From Edaphochlamys debaryana (taxonomy: Eukaryota; Chlorophyta; Chlorophyceae; Chlamydomonadales): a stretch of DNA of 64,000 nt. The position numbers were made by a program, and so were the translations under genes. Position 1 is the stretch's first letter. The number at the start of each line of letters is the position of its first letter. Below, piece after piece: positions 27,701 through 38,261 of this stretch. The stretch is taken from NCBI GenBank assembly GCA_016858145.1, contig JAEHOE010000016.1:558001-622000 (forward strand). Reading direction: 5' to 3'. Under the pieces are notes generated by a model. That model was not told where the DNA came from. It made no database searches and saw only the letters and a program-made list of their open reading frames with translations.

Positions 27701-30700
27701 TGAGCTGAGGGGCATGGCCGGCTTGTAGGTTCCCGAGGGAACCAGGTACCCATTGGCGGTATTGGCGGCCGTCACTCCTTTCTTTACCGCATCGCTGAAT
27801 GTGTACACACCAAAGTCGTAAATATAAGTGTAGTTCTCGTAAGTGTAGTAATCGTAATATGTGTACTCGCCATATTGCCCGTCGTAACCGAAATCCTGTG
27901 CATGTATGCAGAAGCGCACTTTGGTGTGAGGGTTACCATTGTTGTCCGCGCCTTCGCAGCCCCCCCTCCCGCCCAAGTTTTGCAAGCGGGGAGTGGCCAC
28001 GCCATGTGCCTTCCTCTGCCCCCCACCTTATTACCTCCCTGTATTGAACGCAGTCAAAGCTCACAAAGCTCACCTCAAACCTGTAGCCATAGTCGGCGCT
28101 TCCTATGTCGGCTTGATCGACGATTGTTAGTTTGGGACCAACCCAGAACTGGGCGGGAGGCCGGAGGAAAATACCGACATCCTCTCCCGACTGATGGAAG
28201 AGGAGGACCGTTATGGATATCTCTCGCAGCCTTGTAATCAGGCAGTTTGCCGGTATGGTGATGGACATGGAGAGCGGAGATAATCCTTGACGGATGTAGC
28301 GGCCATTTCTTTCGGAGTACTTCGTCGCGGGGGTGCAGCGTAATTGTTTGCTTGGCCTACAAAGGTGAAAGTCGAGTCCCCATGCGTTGCTTGCGACAAT
28401 GCGTATGTGAACTGTCACGTAGGTCAAGTCACACTTCTTTCGTAACATGCACCCATGTGACAAATGTCTGAAACGGGGGTAGACAGGCAGGGTAGGCGAG
28501 TTTGGGTGGACTCACTTTGGGGGAGAGGGGTACGGCGATGGGGGTGATGGCGGCTTGGGACTGCTGCTGAGGGGCGGTGATGTGAGCTTGTAATCTGCAC
28601 CGGTGTAAATTGAGGGTGATTTCCTGTCACTCTCGTCAGGACCATTGCTGTCTTTATTTGTCGGGGAAGCCGGCATGCATGTGAGACATCGCTCTGTTCT
28701 GTGCGTACTGACCTCCATAATAACCATACATATCAACTCCCCACCCTTTCACCCAGCCCCTGTATCCAGCATAATCGTCCGTTATCTGTAATACAATCAA
28801 GGAAAAAATGCCATTGTTTTAATGGGGTATACAAGGCTTTTTATGCAATCGTTAGCGCATAATGAGGCCAGGCCTTGCGAATGCATCATAATTTCTAACC
28901 TGCAGGGCCCAAGTTGTGCCAGCCACAGGGATGGCAGGACCATACGGAGATGGTATGATAGAGCTGAGAGGCGTTTCTGGCTTGTAGTAGCCGGCGGGAA
29001 TTCTGTCGCCAACCGGAGTGACTCTGGAAGACACTCTATCATCGAAATTGTAGGATCCAAAGTCTAAGTAGTATCTGAATTCAAAGATGTCATCGTAATC
29101 CCAGCCGTGCTGGCCATCGTTGCCAAGATCCTGGATCCAACATGTATGTAAACATCCAATGCGTTGTTAAAATAGCAAGTAAATTATGGTTTGTTTTCTG
29201 CAATGCGTAGTCCCTACCTGGTACATGTACCCGTAGTTGGCGGACCCTCCCGCGCCAGAGACAAGTGTTAATTTGGGGCCTTTCCAGAACTGGGTGGGAG
29301 GCCGCAGGTAAATGCTGACATCACGGGCGTAAGGATGGAACAGTAGAATCGTGACTGATACAGACACGAGTCTTGTGATGATGCAGTCCTCGGGTATCGT
29401 CATGGGAATTGTGTCTGCATAAAGCTTTTGTTCCTCCGGGCCATCAGGGAAGAAAGCGCCCTTCATGCTGGTAGACTCGACGGATGGAGCGCAGCGCAGC
29501 AGCCTGCCTGTTGGTGCGGGTAAGTGGTTGCCAAGGAGCGAGACGTTGCTTGCAACCAAGGCGTATGAATGGTACTTCCTTGACGTAAATATTATGCACA
29601 CACTCACCAGCGTTGCCAGGAGGTAGGGGAGCCATCGGCGACGCGGGAGGTACGGGTGGCCCTGCACGTATTGAGAAGGTCATATTTGAGGAAAGCGCCA
29701 ATTGCGTGTCCTTGATTATAGGAGACGCCAATGTTCCCGACCGAAAATGACTACTTACTCGATCTTGCAAGGAACTGATCATTGATGTATAAACAAAGTC
29801 CAGGTAGCGCATAAACAGTGTCCGGAGCGATGACGATCTTTCCGCTATCATCCGGGATGCCGCGGACCTGACCAAGGATCAACCCAATACCCTTCCCTGA
29901 ATCCCACGCAAAACCTGTGCAGCGGTCAAAGCAATGCTTGAAAAGAAGCGACAAGTCTCTTGCAATGGTGACGTTATCCAGGTACTTGTCTTCCATGGAT
30001 TCCATGTTTGCCATCACTGAGTAACCGCTGGCCGGCGGAGGGCACTCCGGTGGTGGTCCCGGGGGACTTGGGGGTTTTGGAGGCTTGGGTGAGGGCGGCA
30101 TGGGTGCGGGTGGGGGAGAAGGCGGCCTTGGAGGCGGCGACGGGGGGAACGGGGGCCGGGGTGGCAGCGTGTAGAGGCAGATTCGTGGCGCGTTGTAAGC
30201 CCCGACCCACGAGGCATTCGATTTGAGCAAACCGTATCCCACGGCGGTGTCCCAAACAAAGCCTTGACAGCGCAAGTCCTTGATGCAGGCTAGGCTCAGC
30301 CCCAATAGGCTGACGTCAACGCCAAGGTTGGCCCAGTTGAGGTTCGTGTTTGGTGTTGCATTGTATCCCGGGACGGCTGGGCATGCAAGCGGTGGCGGTG
30401 GGGACGGGAACGGGGGCCTCGGAGGGGAAGGAGGGCGTGGCGATGGCGGGGAAGGCGGAGATGGCGGAGAGGGAGGAGAGGGCGGCGGGGGAGGGAATGG
30501 GGGTGATGGTGGCGGTCTCGGCGGCAGCATTGGCGGTGGCGCTGTCCAGTAAGCAAGGAAGGGTGGCGAGTGACCGCGTAGAGTAAGAGGTCAACCGGTT
30601 GGATAGAGGGGCACAGGAGTCATGCATGTTAGCGGGTCGTAAAGACAGTGGCAGCCGGGGAACACGGCAACCCGAAAAGGGATGGACTACTGCAACGGTT

Positions 30701-33700
30701 GTGCTTACGTGGGGGCAAGGTGCTGCGCATGTAGAGGCACGTGCCGGGGGCCCTGTCCGTTGCAGACTTGACGTCTGCCTTGTAGACGCCGTACCCAAGG
30801 ACCGTGTCCAAGCTAAACCCCTGGCAGCGGGGGTCGATCAAGCACTTTGCGGCGGAACCCGATATGCCTGAAACACTGAAGCGAGCCACACGAAAGAAGC
30901 CAAGGTCTTGAGCCGTAGACCGTAGTACGTTCACATCTCTCCGCCAATCAAACCCCTCAACGGGCAGGCACCTGAGAAAATGCCAAACACATCCAGCTGA
31001 GATACTCCGGTGTGTAAGCCATCCATGCCCTTCACACTCACAGCGTGGGTATGGGTGGCATGCGACACTCGAGCTCAGCGCTGGTTCGGTATCGGCATAG
31101 ATCCACCAACATCTTGCGGCCACTGTCAGTGAGCGCTGCAGGATGGTTGACAACGAGCACACGGACACGGACAAGGTTGCAGGTATGTGTCAAACTAACA
31201 ACACAGCCGCACGCTCCATGCCCAATCCCGTACCTCGTGCCTGGATCTGGAGGCTGAACTCAGGTAGGTTCTGCACATTGCCCTGAGCAACCGTTGCGCG
31301 CAGAGTGTATCCGGGATTGGAGCTTCTTCCGTTCTCGTCCAGGATTAAAGATTCTGGGCGCTTGGAGTCATGGATGCTGAGGAGGTGAGAAAACTCGTCA
31401 GGCAGCCCCTGGTCTGCACCACCCCTGGCTCGCAGCGACACGTAGACATTTCTGCGAATGAAGCAAGTGCCGGGTTCACCCATGAGGGCGCAACTTTTGC
31501 TTCGTCGACAACCAGAAATCAAGTTTGAAGGGTGGGAGTTATTGCTTACCTGGTGTACTGCTCTCCCATCCATATGGGACGTACCAGGATCAAGGCACCC
31601 TCAGGCCCCACTGATGTGGCAGGGAGGGCCAGGTTGGTGAGTGGCCTCCCTTCCCGGAGGCCAGTTTCGTTCAGCACAGCAAGAGGCGTGGCCCAGCCAA
31701 GGCGGTACAGCTCGGGCCCGGTGGGGCACGCCGCCGGCTCTGCATACCCCATGAGCGTCGAGTTGTCCTGTGCCGTTACTTCTGGTACCATGGATGACGA
31801 AGCCTCGTCCATGTTGTAATCTGCAGCACAATTACAGTGGCAGTCAGACCGCAATCGATAGAATGGCCTGGCGACGCAATGCGGCCTTACTCTTGAGCAG
31901 CCCTTTTGCGACGTAGCCCCGCACAACTGATGGTGGCAGTGAAAGAGCACGGCCATTGATCCATGAGTACTGCGAATCCTCAAGTGCGCTTGCAGTTATG
32001 GGGCAGGACGTGTCAAGTCGGTAAGGGGTCAAGTAGACGTGATGGGTGAAGGTGCTCAAGTCACCTGCGGCCGCAGAGCAGGCCCCCAGTTTTTCAGTCA
32101 TCAGCGAAAGGCGCTGCCGCAGAAAGACCAAGTGCAGTAAAAGCGGTAAGGACCCACCAGCTCCTGATGACCGAAGTGACTGGTTAAGCTCGCGCAGAAA
32201 CATGTTCTCTGTGCGTGCAAGGGAGCAACCGCACAATGATGAAGCAAACGTCCACGTATTTATGTACAGACCGAATGTACTCACCAAGTCCACCGCCGGC
32301 GCCTGGGGTTCCAGTAATTACGTAAAGGGTCTTGAGGAGAGTCCTCATTAGATTATCATCGTCACATGTGACAACTCTAAACCGCAGGCTGCATGGAATG
32401 GTGATGGGATCAAGCACCTGCACGCGAAGCACGCAACAAACACATACATCCGGAAGCACCAGATTCACTTCATTGTCTTCGGGTGCAAAAGACATGTATG
32501 TATACTTTGTGAGAGAAAGACAATAAGCGCCCCCCAAGCAAGCCCCCGACAGACCTTGAAACCCGAAGGGTCTAGCGACATCTTGCCATAGCTGCATCCA
32601 GATAGTAGATCTGCCACGCCACCTCTGCCAAAAAAGATCTCCGTGATCTGTTTGACATTGATACTCGCCGAAGTGTTGACGACCCCATCAGAGCATTCTG
32701 GAGGCAATCGCAGCACAACGACCAGCGGCCGGACGGAGGCCCCGATAGTTGCCTCGGGTGTTCCAGCCGGCGCAGGCGGGCGCCTATATATGGTGCAGCA
32801 CATAGCACTTGATTGGAAAATAGTGTATACGGAGAAGTCACAGGGAGCAAGCTGACCCTTCCGCTTGCCTGCTGGGAATGCGGTTGTAAAGGCAAATTCC
32901 TGTAAGGTTCCTGTTGGGTTCGGTTCTGACACGGCATGACCCCAGCGGTTCGTCATCACTGCCGAAACGTGTTGGAATCCAGCTGAAGCCCTGCATTAAC
33001 GATGATGATATATAACACGTGAGCTGTACCCATGCAATGGCGATGTACATGCAAGCAACAAAGGGACAGCAGCCCAAGAGACATCGGATCATAGCTACCT
33101 TAAACCTTGCGTCTGCCTCGCAAGCGTAAACGAGCGATGGAAGGTCCCGGCGGTAAGTCGTGTAAAACTCTGTGTCATCAACAGGCACCCGCTCCATGTC
33201 CCGAGTCCATGCGTATCCGGGTATATTTGGGCACCTGAAAGAGTACAAGCGGGCGCCAGGCCTCAATTAATAATGTCTCAACCACTCTACAAAATCTCAA
33301 CCACTTGTCACCATTTCTCGTCTACTTCAAACTATCTGCTACGTACCACTCACTGTGTGCGCAGCGGGGGCATGGGGCAGTCGTCTGCACTCATGGGATA
33401 GCGGCAGAGGTCGACCAGGATGTGCGAGCCGTTCCCAAGGAGGTCTGGCATGGTTGTGGGCACATTCAGGGGACAAGGGATTGAGTCACAGGACACAGGG
33501 GACTAAGGGGACACAGGGGACACAGGCGAGCGAGCGAATGAGCGAACAATCTAGTTCTAGCCTAATCAGTGCTGGACGAAATACATACGTAGCCGGGAGC
33601 ATCTGGCACACCTACCCCTGGATGGCACATGTATGCCAGCAGCGCGCAGACTAAATAAACTCCGCCCTAAAAAAGCAAACCCACCCTGTGTCTGAATCAC

Positions 33701-36678
33701 CAAGCGGTACTGGGGGAGGTCCAGGCGCCTGCCGGGCTGTAGCACTGCCGTGATGTCAAGCATGGGGTCCCCCGCAGCAAAGAAGTCACTGTCAACCGAC
33801 GCCAGGGCCTCGTGTATGCTCAGCGCTCCAACGAACTCTGACGTGAGCCCCCAATCGCCTCCGCCCCTTCCGCGGAGCGACAGGTACAGGTTCCTGGGGG
33901 AATGCATCGCTCGTTTGGAAAAAAGCCCGCGCAGGGACGCACGCACACGTGTTGGGCGTACGTACACGGCAGGGAGACTGGCCATCTTCGCCATCGAGCT
34001 TTTTCGGCAACCTACTTTGTGTAGTTTTTACCCATCCAATCCGGAGTAATCTTGATGAAAGCCCCCTTGGGACCCAGGTACGTGGCGGGAAGGCTGATGT
34101 TGGTTCGGGGCACCCCCTCCAGCAGGCTCGCCCGGGACACGTTGAGGAGCGATTGGGCCCAGCCCAGCCGCCACAGCTCTGGGGCTGACACGCAGCAAGA
34201 GGACCCAAAGCCCATGATCTGCATGCGTGGAAGTCCGGGTAGGGAAAGCAAGGTTGGTAAACAACACTTCATTTCTATCCTATTCGTACGCGTGGCGTTG
34301 AGCTGCATTCCAGCACTGAGGCGAGCCCACACACCGTGCTGGCGTCCGCATACTCGATGCCGCTTTTGTAGCCTGATCGTGAAGAAATCAAAACAACTGT
34401 TTCGTTTGTTACCAACATGCTATGGCATCAGCAACCTCGCTCACCGTGGTACAGCCCGAAGTCTGTATGTGTAGCAAGGGTGCAAAACCAGGGACGCAGT
34501 GGATGGTAAGGGCGGTGGGCGTCGTCTTCTATACACATATATACATGCCTAACGCGACCTACTGTGCATTAGTTCCTGCAAGACAACGCCCATCTTGTCC
34601 AGTCCCTACGACGAAGGGAGGAATGATAATGAATGATAATGCAATGATAATGCGCTCCTGGCAGCGTTAACCGCTCACCCATGGCCCGGGCACGAGCCAA
34701 CTGGTAGTGCCGTCCTTTGCGGCAATACCACCAAAGCCGCAGCCCAAGCCCGCAGGCATCACAGGCATGATGAACATCGTGTGAGAGAAGCGGCTGAGGG
34801 CAGCCGCTGAGCATGGGTATAAAATTTAAGGGAAGGTTACCAAGCGCTGATGAGATGCATTGCGTCACGCTGGTCCCCCGCATCACTGCCCCGTTTACCC
34901 CCGCCCGTATGTACCGCTTCCTCACCACCGAGCCGTTGCTTGGCCATAGCTATCGCCTGATTTCCAACTGCGATGTGATCACAAGTGACAGCCGCTGTGC
35001 TGCAATTTAGTGCCAGGTTGAGGACCTGGTGGTTTTGCGAGGGACATGGACGAACGAATTGCAAAGCAGGCAGCATATGTACATGCAGCAAGCACGAAGC
35101 CTCCCATTCACCCAGCACCCTTTCCCCCAGATTCCACCCATAACTCATCACTAACTGCTTATTGCTAAGCACAGCGGCTAGACCTCACCCTGAAGTTTGT
35201 TCGATTGAGCGTCATTGCACCATAAGAACACGCCTCAAGCTGCTTTGCGTAGCCCCCAAGCTCTCCACCCTCACGCGTCCAGAACCGAGATGTGATGTGA
35301 GCAGGATCCACGCCAGGCATATATGCCGCACAATAATCTGTTGCCACAATGCTGATGGGTAGAACGAGCAACGAGATACTGACGTGTACCGCCGGTATGG
35401 GAGCGAGAAGGGATCTGCAGAGCAGACCCAGGTTGGGGATTATTAAGGAGTGACCCTCTCTTTACCTCGTGACCATGCAGCAACCGGTTTATCACTTGAA
35501 TTTGCACCTCAACCGGCTCGCTCATGCACGTGAACAATACTTCGTAGTGGAGGTTGCCGGTAACTGGCTCCGGCAGGTGCGTTTTGGCTCCCAAGCAATG
35601 GCTTCGGCTCTCAAGGGTGCTGGGGTGTAACTCGAGTCCCCCAATACTCACTCCACAATTAGCCCAGTCAGGGCCACGCAGGTCGAGTTGCTGCCCGCAG
35701 CAGGGGTGCAGAGCGCCTTGATGCGCCGCCTGGCTGGCACTCCTGCTCCCGTGCCTGAAGGCACGCGCGAAGGCAAGATGGGGTAGCCCACTCGCACAAC
35801 GATAGCGCCATCCCGAGTTATTACCCCGCCGTAGTTAGTATGTCACGCATATGCATAGTCACTCATCTCCCTCCACCCGCCCTTGATAATCGCCCACCAT
35901 TTCCACCGCACCAGCACGCACCGACTATAGCACCCCAACACCAACCTGGGTCCACCGGCTGTCCGGCCGCCAACTGGTATGTGGTCGCATCTGGCGCTGC
36001 CACCACCCACAGTTTTGTGTCATTGTGCCTGTCCATTTCGAGGAGCGTACCCTGCAAGGCCAAAGTCCCAACACCGTCAGTCCAGACGTCGTCTGACATA
36101 AAGAAATGGCAACAGCAACATGGGGAAAAATTCAATCCAGGAGTGTGCGGGCGTGCTCTGCGGAGGGCCCCGCGTGCGTGCAGTTGCCTTGCAAAGTACT
36201 ACGTGGCCCCTACCGCGATGGGGAATGGGCGCGGTGCCGGGGGCGGCATTGAAGCACCTGCGCACGTACGTACCGGGCAATCAATCTTTTGGACCTACAC
36301 AATGCTACGAAACCCGCAGGTAGCTAGGTGACCCCGCGGTCTCGGCCAGGCTGTGGCTTCCTCTACTTCCTCTCTGGCTTCCGTCATCCATAGCTGTGCA
36401 TATGTGTGGTTCATATGGCATGTGCTGCCTCCTGTTTGCCATCAGCAGTAGCGCGAACGAGCGCATCTTGCGCACATGCGCCCCCCTACATACCTGCCTC
36501 GCTCTCCCCGCCGCCCCCCCATCTACCCCGCCCCTGACGTGCTGCCCCGCCCCCCTTGAAATACAGCTCTAAAACTTTTGCCCATGTTTTCCGCTGTTTA
36601 GAACCTAGAGCTTGATAGCTTACTGGCATAGAGCCATGCTGATGCAACGAAGAGCGCCAAGAGCTCCAGGGTAACCAT
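24772..36678 (-). CDS. Modular gametolysin-family (M11) extracellular protein with PAN, P-domain-like and jacalin-like modules
   Basis: Exon 1 (36624-36678) encodes a signal peptide, MVTLELLALFVASAWLYA, and splices in phase to 36092, where a gametolysin-like propeptide begins. In order come an M11 peptidase (34.0-35.4 kb), its C-terminal domain (33.7-33.9), PAN-like module 1, a second M11-like domain (31.2-32.8), PAN 2, then PAN 3 and 4 set in PPSPP-rich stretches, two P-domain-like modules, a jacalin-like lectin, a Pro-rich stretch and a tail with two WVxTTLDxLK motifs. Gametolysins digest volvocine cell walls during mating or hatching, so a matrix role is inferred. Unity rests on homologous exon order and an in-frame 85-bp GC-AG intron (32784-32868). 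Without that splice, a stop near 32838 would end a shorter gene. Two adjacent genes remain possible. Confidence 0.7.
26150..26960 (-). other. Jacalin-like lectin module
   Basis: Exons encode SPCFWTSADYGSMAG with AAFNDTSLAAAG, then TRISWYHGWWIDCIQFVYGG and GPWHGCNDTDGSGG, then IDIEPGEQITAVSIYTANYG and ARLEFASSMRPLIAVGSD, ending GDG-YLQALSFIWAW. This matches the jacalin fold order (strand, IDxIQFxY, HGGxGG, ExI..V, L.F.W). It would give the protein carbohydrate affinity for the cell wall. A Pro-rich spacer lies on each side (27100-27370 and 25480-25830). Confidence 0.65.
27440..29515 (-). other. Two proprotein-convertase P-domain-like modules
   Basis: Module 1 (about 28708-29515): PMTIPEDCIITRLVSVSVTI, RDVSIYLRPPTQFW, GYYKPETPLSSI, AIPVAGTTWALQV and GYRGWVKGWGVDMYG. 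Module 2 (about 27440-28360): SMSITIPANCLITRLREISI, GIFLRPPAQFWVGP, GTYKPAMPLSSV, IPVAGTTWTMEV and FLDSGWVKGWAIELW. The order (paired strands, YxP..PLS, GTWxLxVxD, GWxxxW) is that of P domains, which normally stabilise subtilisin-like proteases or occur as adhesive beta modules. No subtilisin domain is present here. Confidence 0.65.
31240..32783 (-). other. Second M11-like domain lacking the metal ligands
   Basis: Segments parallel the first copy: GGVADLLSGCSYGKMSLDPS (about 32580); PITIPCSLRFRVVTCDDDNL (about 32370); LSTFTHHVYLTPYRLDTSCP (about 32010); and after a GTAAGG/CTGCAG intron STLMGYAEPAACPTGPELYR (about 31750), then NVYVSLRARGGADQGLPDEF (about 31400). Where copy 1 has VLQELMHNFGLYHGY, this copy has VVRGYVAKGLLKNY. 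Gln, Glu and both His are gone while the Met-turn region is kept. It is probably a pseudo-peptidase used for binding or structure. Confidence 0.75.
32784..32868 (-). other. Probable 85-bp GC-AG intron joining the two halves of the modular gene
   Basis: The donor is AG-GCAAGC and the acceptor ATATATAG. Splicing joins CLYNRIPS to RRPPAPAGTPEAT in frame. Reading through would meet the TGA that ends at 32838. Confidence 0.5.
34010..35350 (-). other. M11 (gametolysin) catalytic domain with intact QELMHNFGLYH
   Basis: Exons in order: AAYMPGVDPAHITSRFWTRE and ACSYGAMTLNRTNF (35165-35350); NCSTAAVTCDHIAVGNQAIA (about 34838-35020); SRFSHTMFIMPVMPAGLGCG (about 34680-34800); LDKMGVVLQELMH (34563-34605); an 18-base exon 34445-34462; YKSGIEYADAST (about 34345-34385); then the Met-turn IMGFGSSCCVSAPELWRLGW (34010-34223). 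Joined, they give QELMHNFGLYH, the QExxHxxGxxH motif of volvocine VMP/gametolysin enzymes. All metal ligands are present, so the domain should be active. Confidence 0.8.
34445..34462 (-). other. 18-bp microexon within the metalloprotease active site
   Basis: Bounded by an ACATACAG acceptor and a GTGAGC donor on the minus strand. It adds the second half of an Asn codon and then FGLYH plus the first base of a Gly codon. Without it the HxxGxxH part of the metal site would be lost. Confidence 0.65.
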
Positions 36679-38070
36679 GGCGAGCTTTGCACCAGAAGCC
36701 AAGGCAGGAAAGCGGCGGGGAGGGCCGGGGGGCGCGCGCCGTGTCTCGCCCTTCTTGCCGTCGCACGCCGAGCTTTGCTGTCGATCGCAACCTCCGAAGC
36801 GTAATGTTATGTTGTCATCGTCCGCGCAGCAAACAGGTTCACTGCTGGCTGGCCGATGCACCGCCAGACGAGTAGGCTTGACGAGACGGGGCTTCAAATC
36901 AATCTTTTTGCTGTCAAAATGCGTTTGCAGTTGCTGCCCGCGTGGATAGGCTCGCCAACCACAGGCGTAAGCTCAGACTCGTGCGGCCGACCTGCTGCTG
37001 TATTCAGAATTCAGGCTACCAGCTGTACGCAGGTAGTAGTTCGTGTTATGCCACATACAAGTATATAGAGCATAAAGCTGCAGAGGCAGGATTGGAAACT
37101 GGATTAGACCGACCTGCCTGGTTCTCGATAACGAGTCAGCGACGTAACCCGGCCGCAGAATAAAAGATAGATTGCTTCTTAACACAGAGGTATATGGTGC
37201 CACCGAGTGGCGACGTAGCGACCCGCGACGATACAAATCGTCGGCGTCCCTATGGCAGTTCCGAGCGGGCTGCCCTCGTTTGCGTGCCGACCTCGTTCCC
37301 GCTCTGAACGAGGCAGCGGCTCCGAGCACGTCTTTCCAGTCCTAGAATGCAGTTTGTGTTCGCGGTTGTCGTGTCATCGCTTGGCTTGGGTGTCGCGAGA
37401 CACGTGCGCTTGCACCTCTTGCACACCGCGAGCTCAATGCGTGAGTCCAGTATGCTGTCATTTGTGAAGGTATGAGTACCTTAGCACATTCTAGGCAAGC
37501 GCAGCGCCAGAGGAGCGCGCTCCCGACCGGCTGGTCGACCCGCGACCTGCAGGATGAACCGCTGGTCGTCCCTCTGGTCGACCCAGCAACCCACAGGTTC
37601 ACCGGCCGGTTTCGCAGCGCACAATACACCGGTACATATCGTCGATGAGGGCAACCTGCGAGTGGAGCCGCGAACCTCAGCATCCCGTCCACAGCAACGA
37701 GCCTCGTTGGCGATACCGCTTAGCCTCATCGGTCCACAACTCACGCTTCCTAGCTAGCAGTATTGACCGGACAGGAAAGCACCGCCAGCGACTTCCACCA
37801 GTCAACGCTGCTCGGAGGCTGCTGCTGCACCAGCTCCTCATCTTGGGTGCAGTCACAGCGACGTAATGCAGCTTGGGCTCTCACCGCGGCGCCTTAACCG
37901 GAAGCGCCCATCGTCTAGCGTTTCCCTGCACGATGCTCCTGGCCCTCTACCCGGACATTGGTCTCGGGGCATTGACCCCGCAAAGAAGCGCACTGCGCTG
38001 GCTCCCTGGGTGCGGCAACTTGCGGCTGCCCAGCTCCTCCCGTGGTGCCTGGACTCGTGTCAATGCCCGG
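36679..38070. other. Upstream spacer, no gene supported
   Basis: Open frames are short on both strands with no recognisable motif. It should contain the promoter of the minus-strand modular gene, but no clear TATA element was seen. Confidence 0.4.
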
Positions 38071-38261
38071 GTCTCTTGGCGTTGCCCTTGGGTTGGGGCT
38101 TGCTGCGGCGGCCTCCAGAGGCGGCACGGCGCGTGCCCAGGGCTGTGCTCACGGCCCCGGGTCTCTTGGCATTGCCCTTGGGTTGGGGCTTGCTGCGGCG
38201 GCCTCCAGAGGCGGCACGGCGCGTGCCCAGGGCTGTGCTCACGGCCCCGGGTCTCTTGGCG
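38071..38261 (+). repeat. 90-bp tandem repeat, about two copies
   Basis: GTCTCTTGGC recurs at 38071, 38161 and 38251. Each unit contains TTGGGTTGGGGCTTGCTGCG and GGCGGCACGGCGCGTGCCCA. Confidence 0.9.

Larger units (their letters stand above)
29770..33240 (-). other. Four PAN/apple-like modules
   Basis: Each runs from CP-x-x-x-GY/FDW to a C-x-GF-x-W/LDT core and ends CLY. Module 1 is 32865-33240 (CPNIPGYAW to GICLYN), module 2 about 30730-30970 (CQGFSLDTVLGYGVYK to TCLYM), module 3 30170-30390 (CQGFVWDTAVGYGLLK to ICLYT), and module 4 29770-30050 (CTGFAWDSGKGIGLI to LCLYI). PAN modules bind proteins or carbohydrates. The second M11-like domain lies between modules 1 and 2. Confidence 0.65.
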
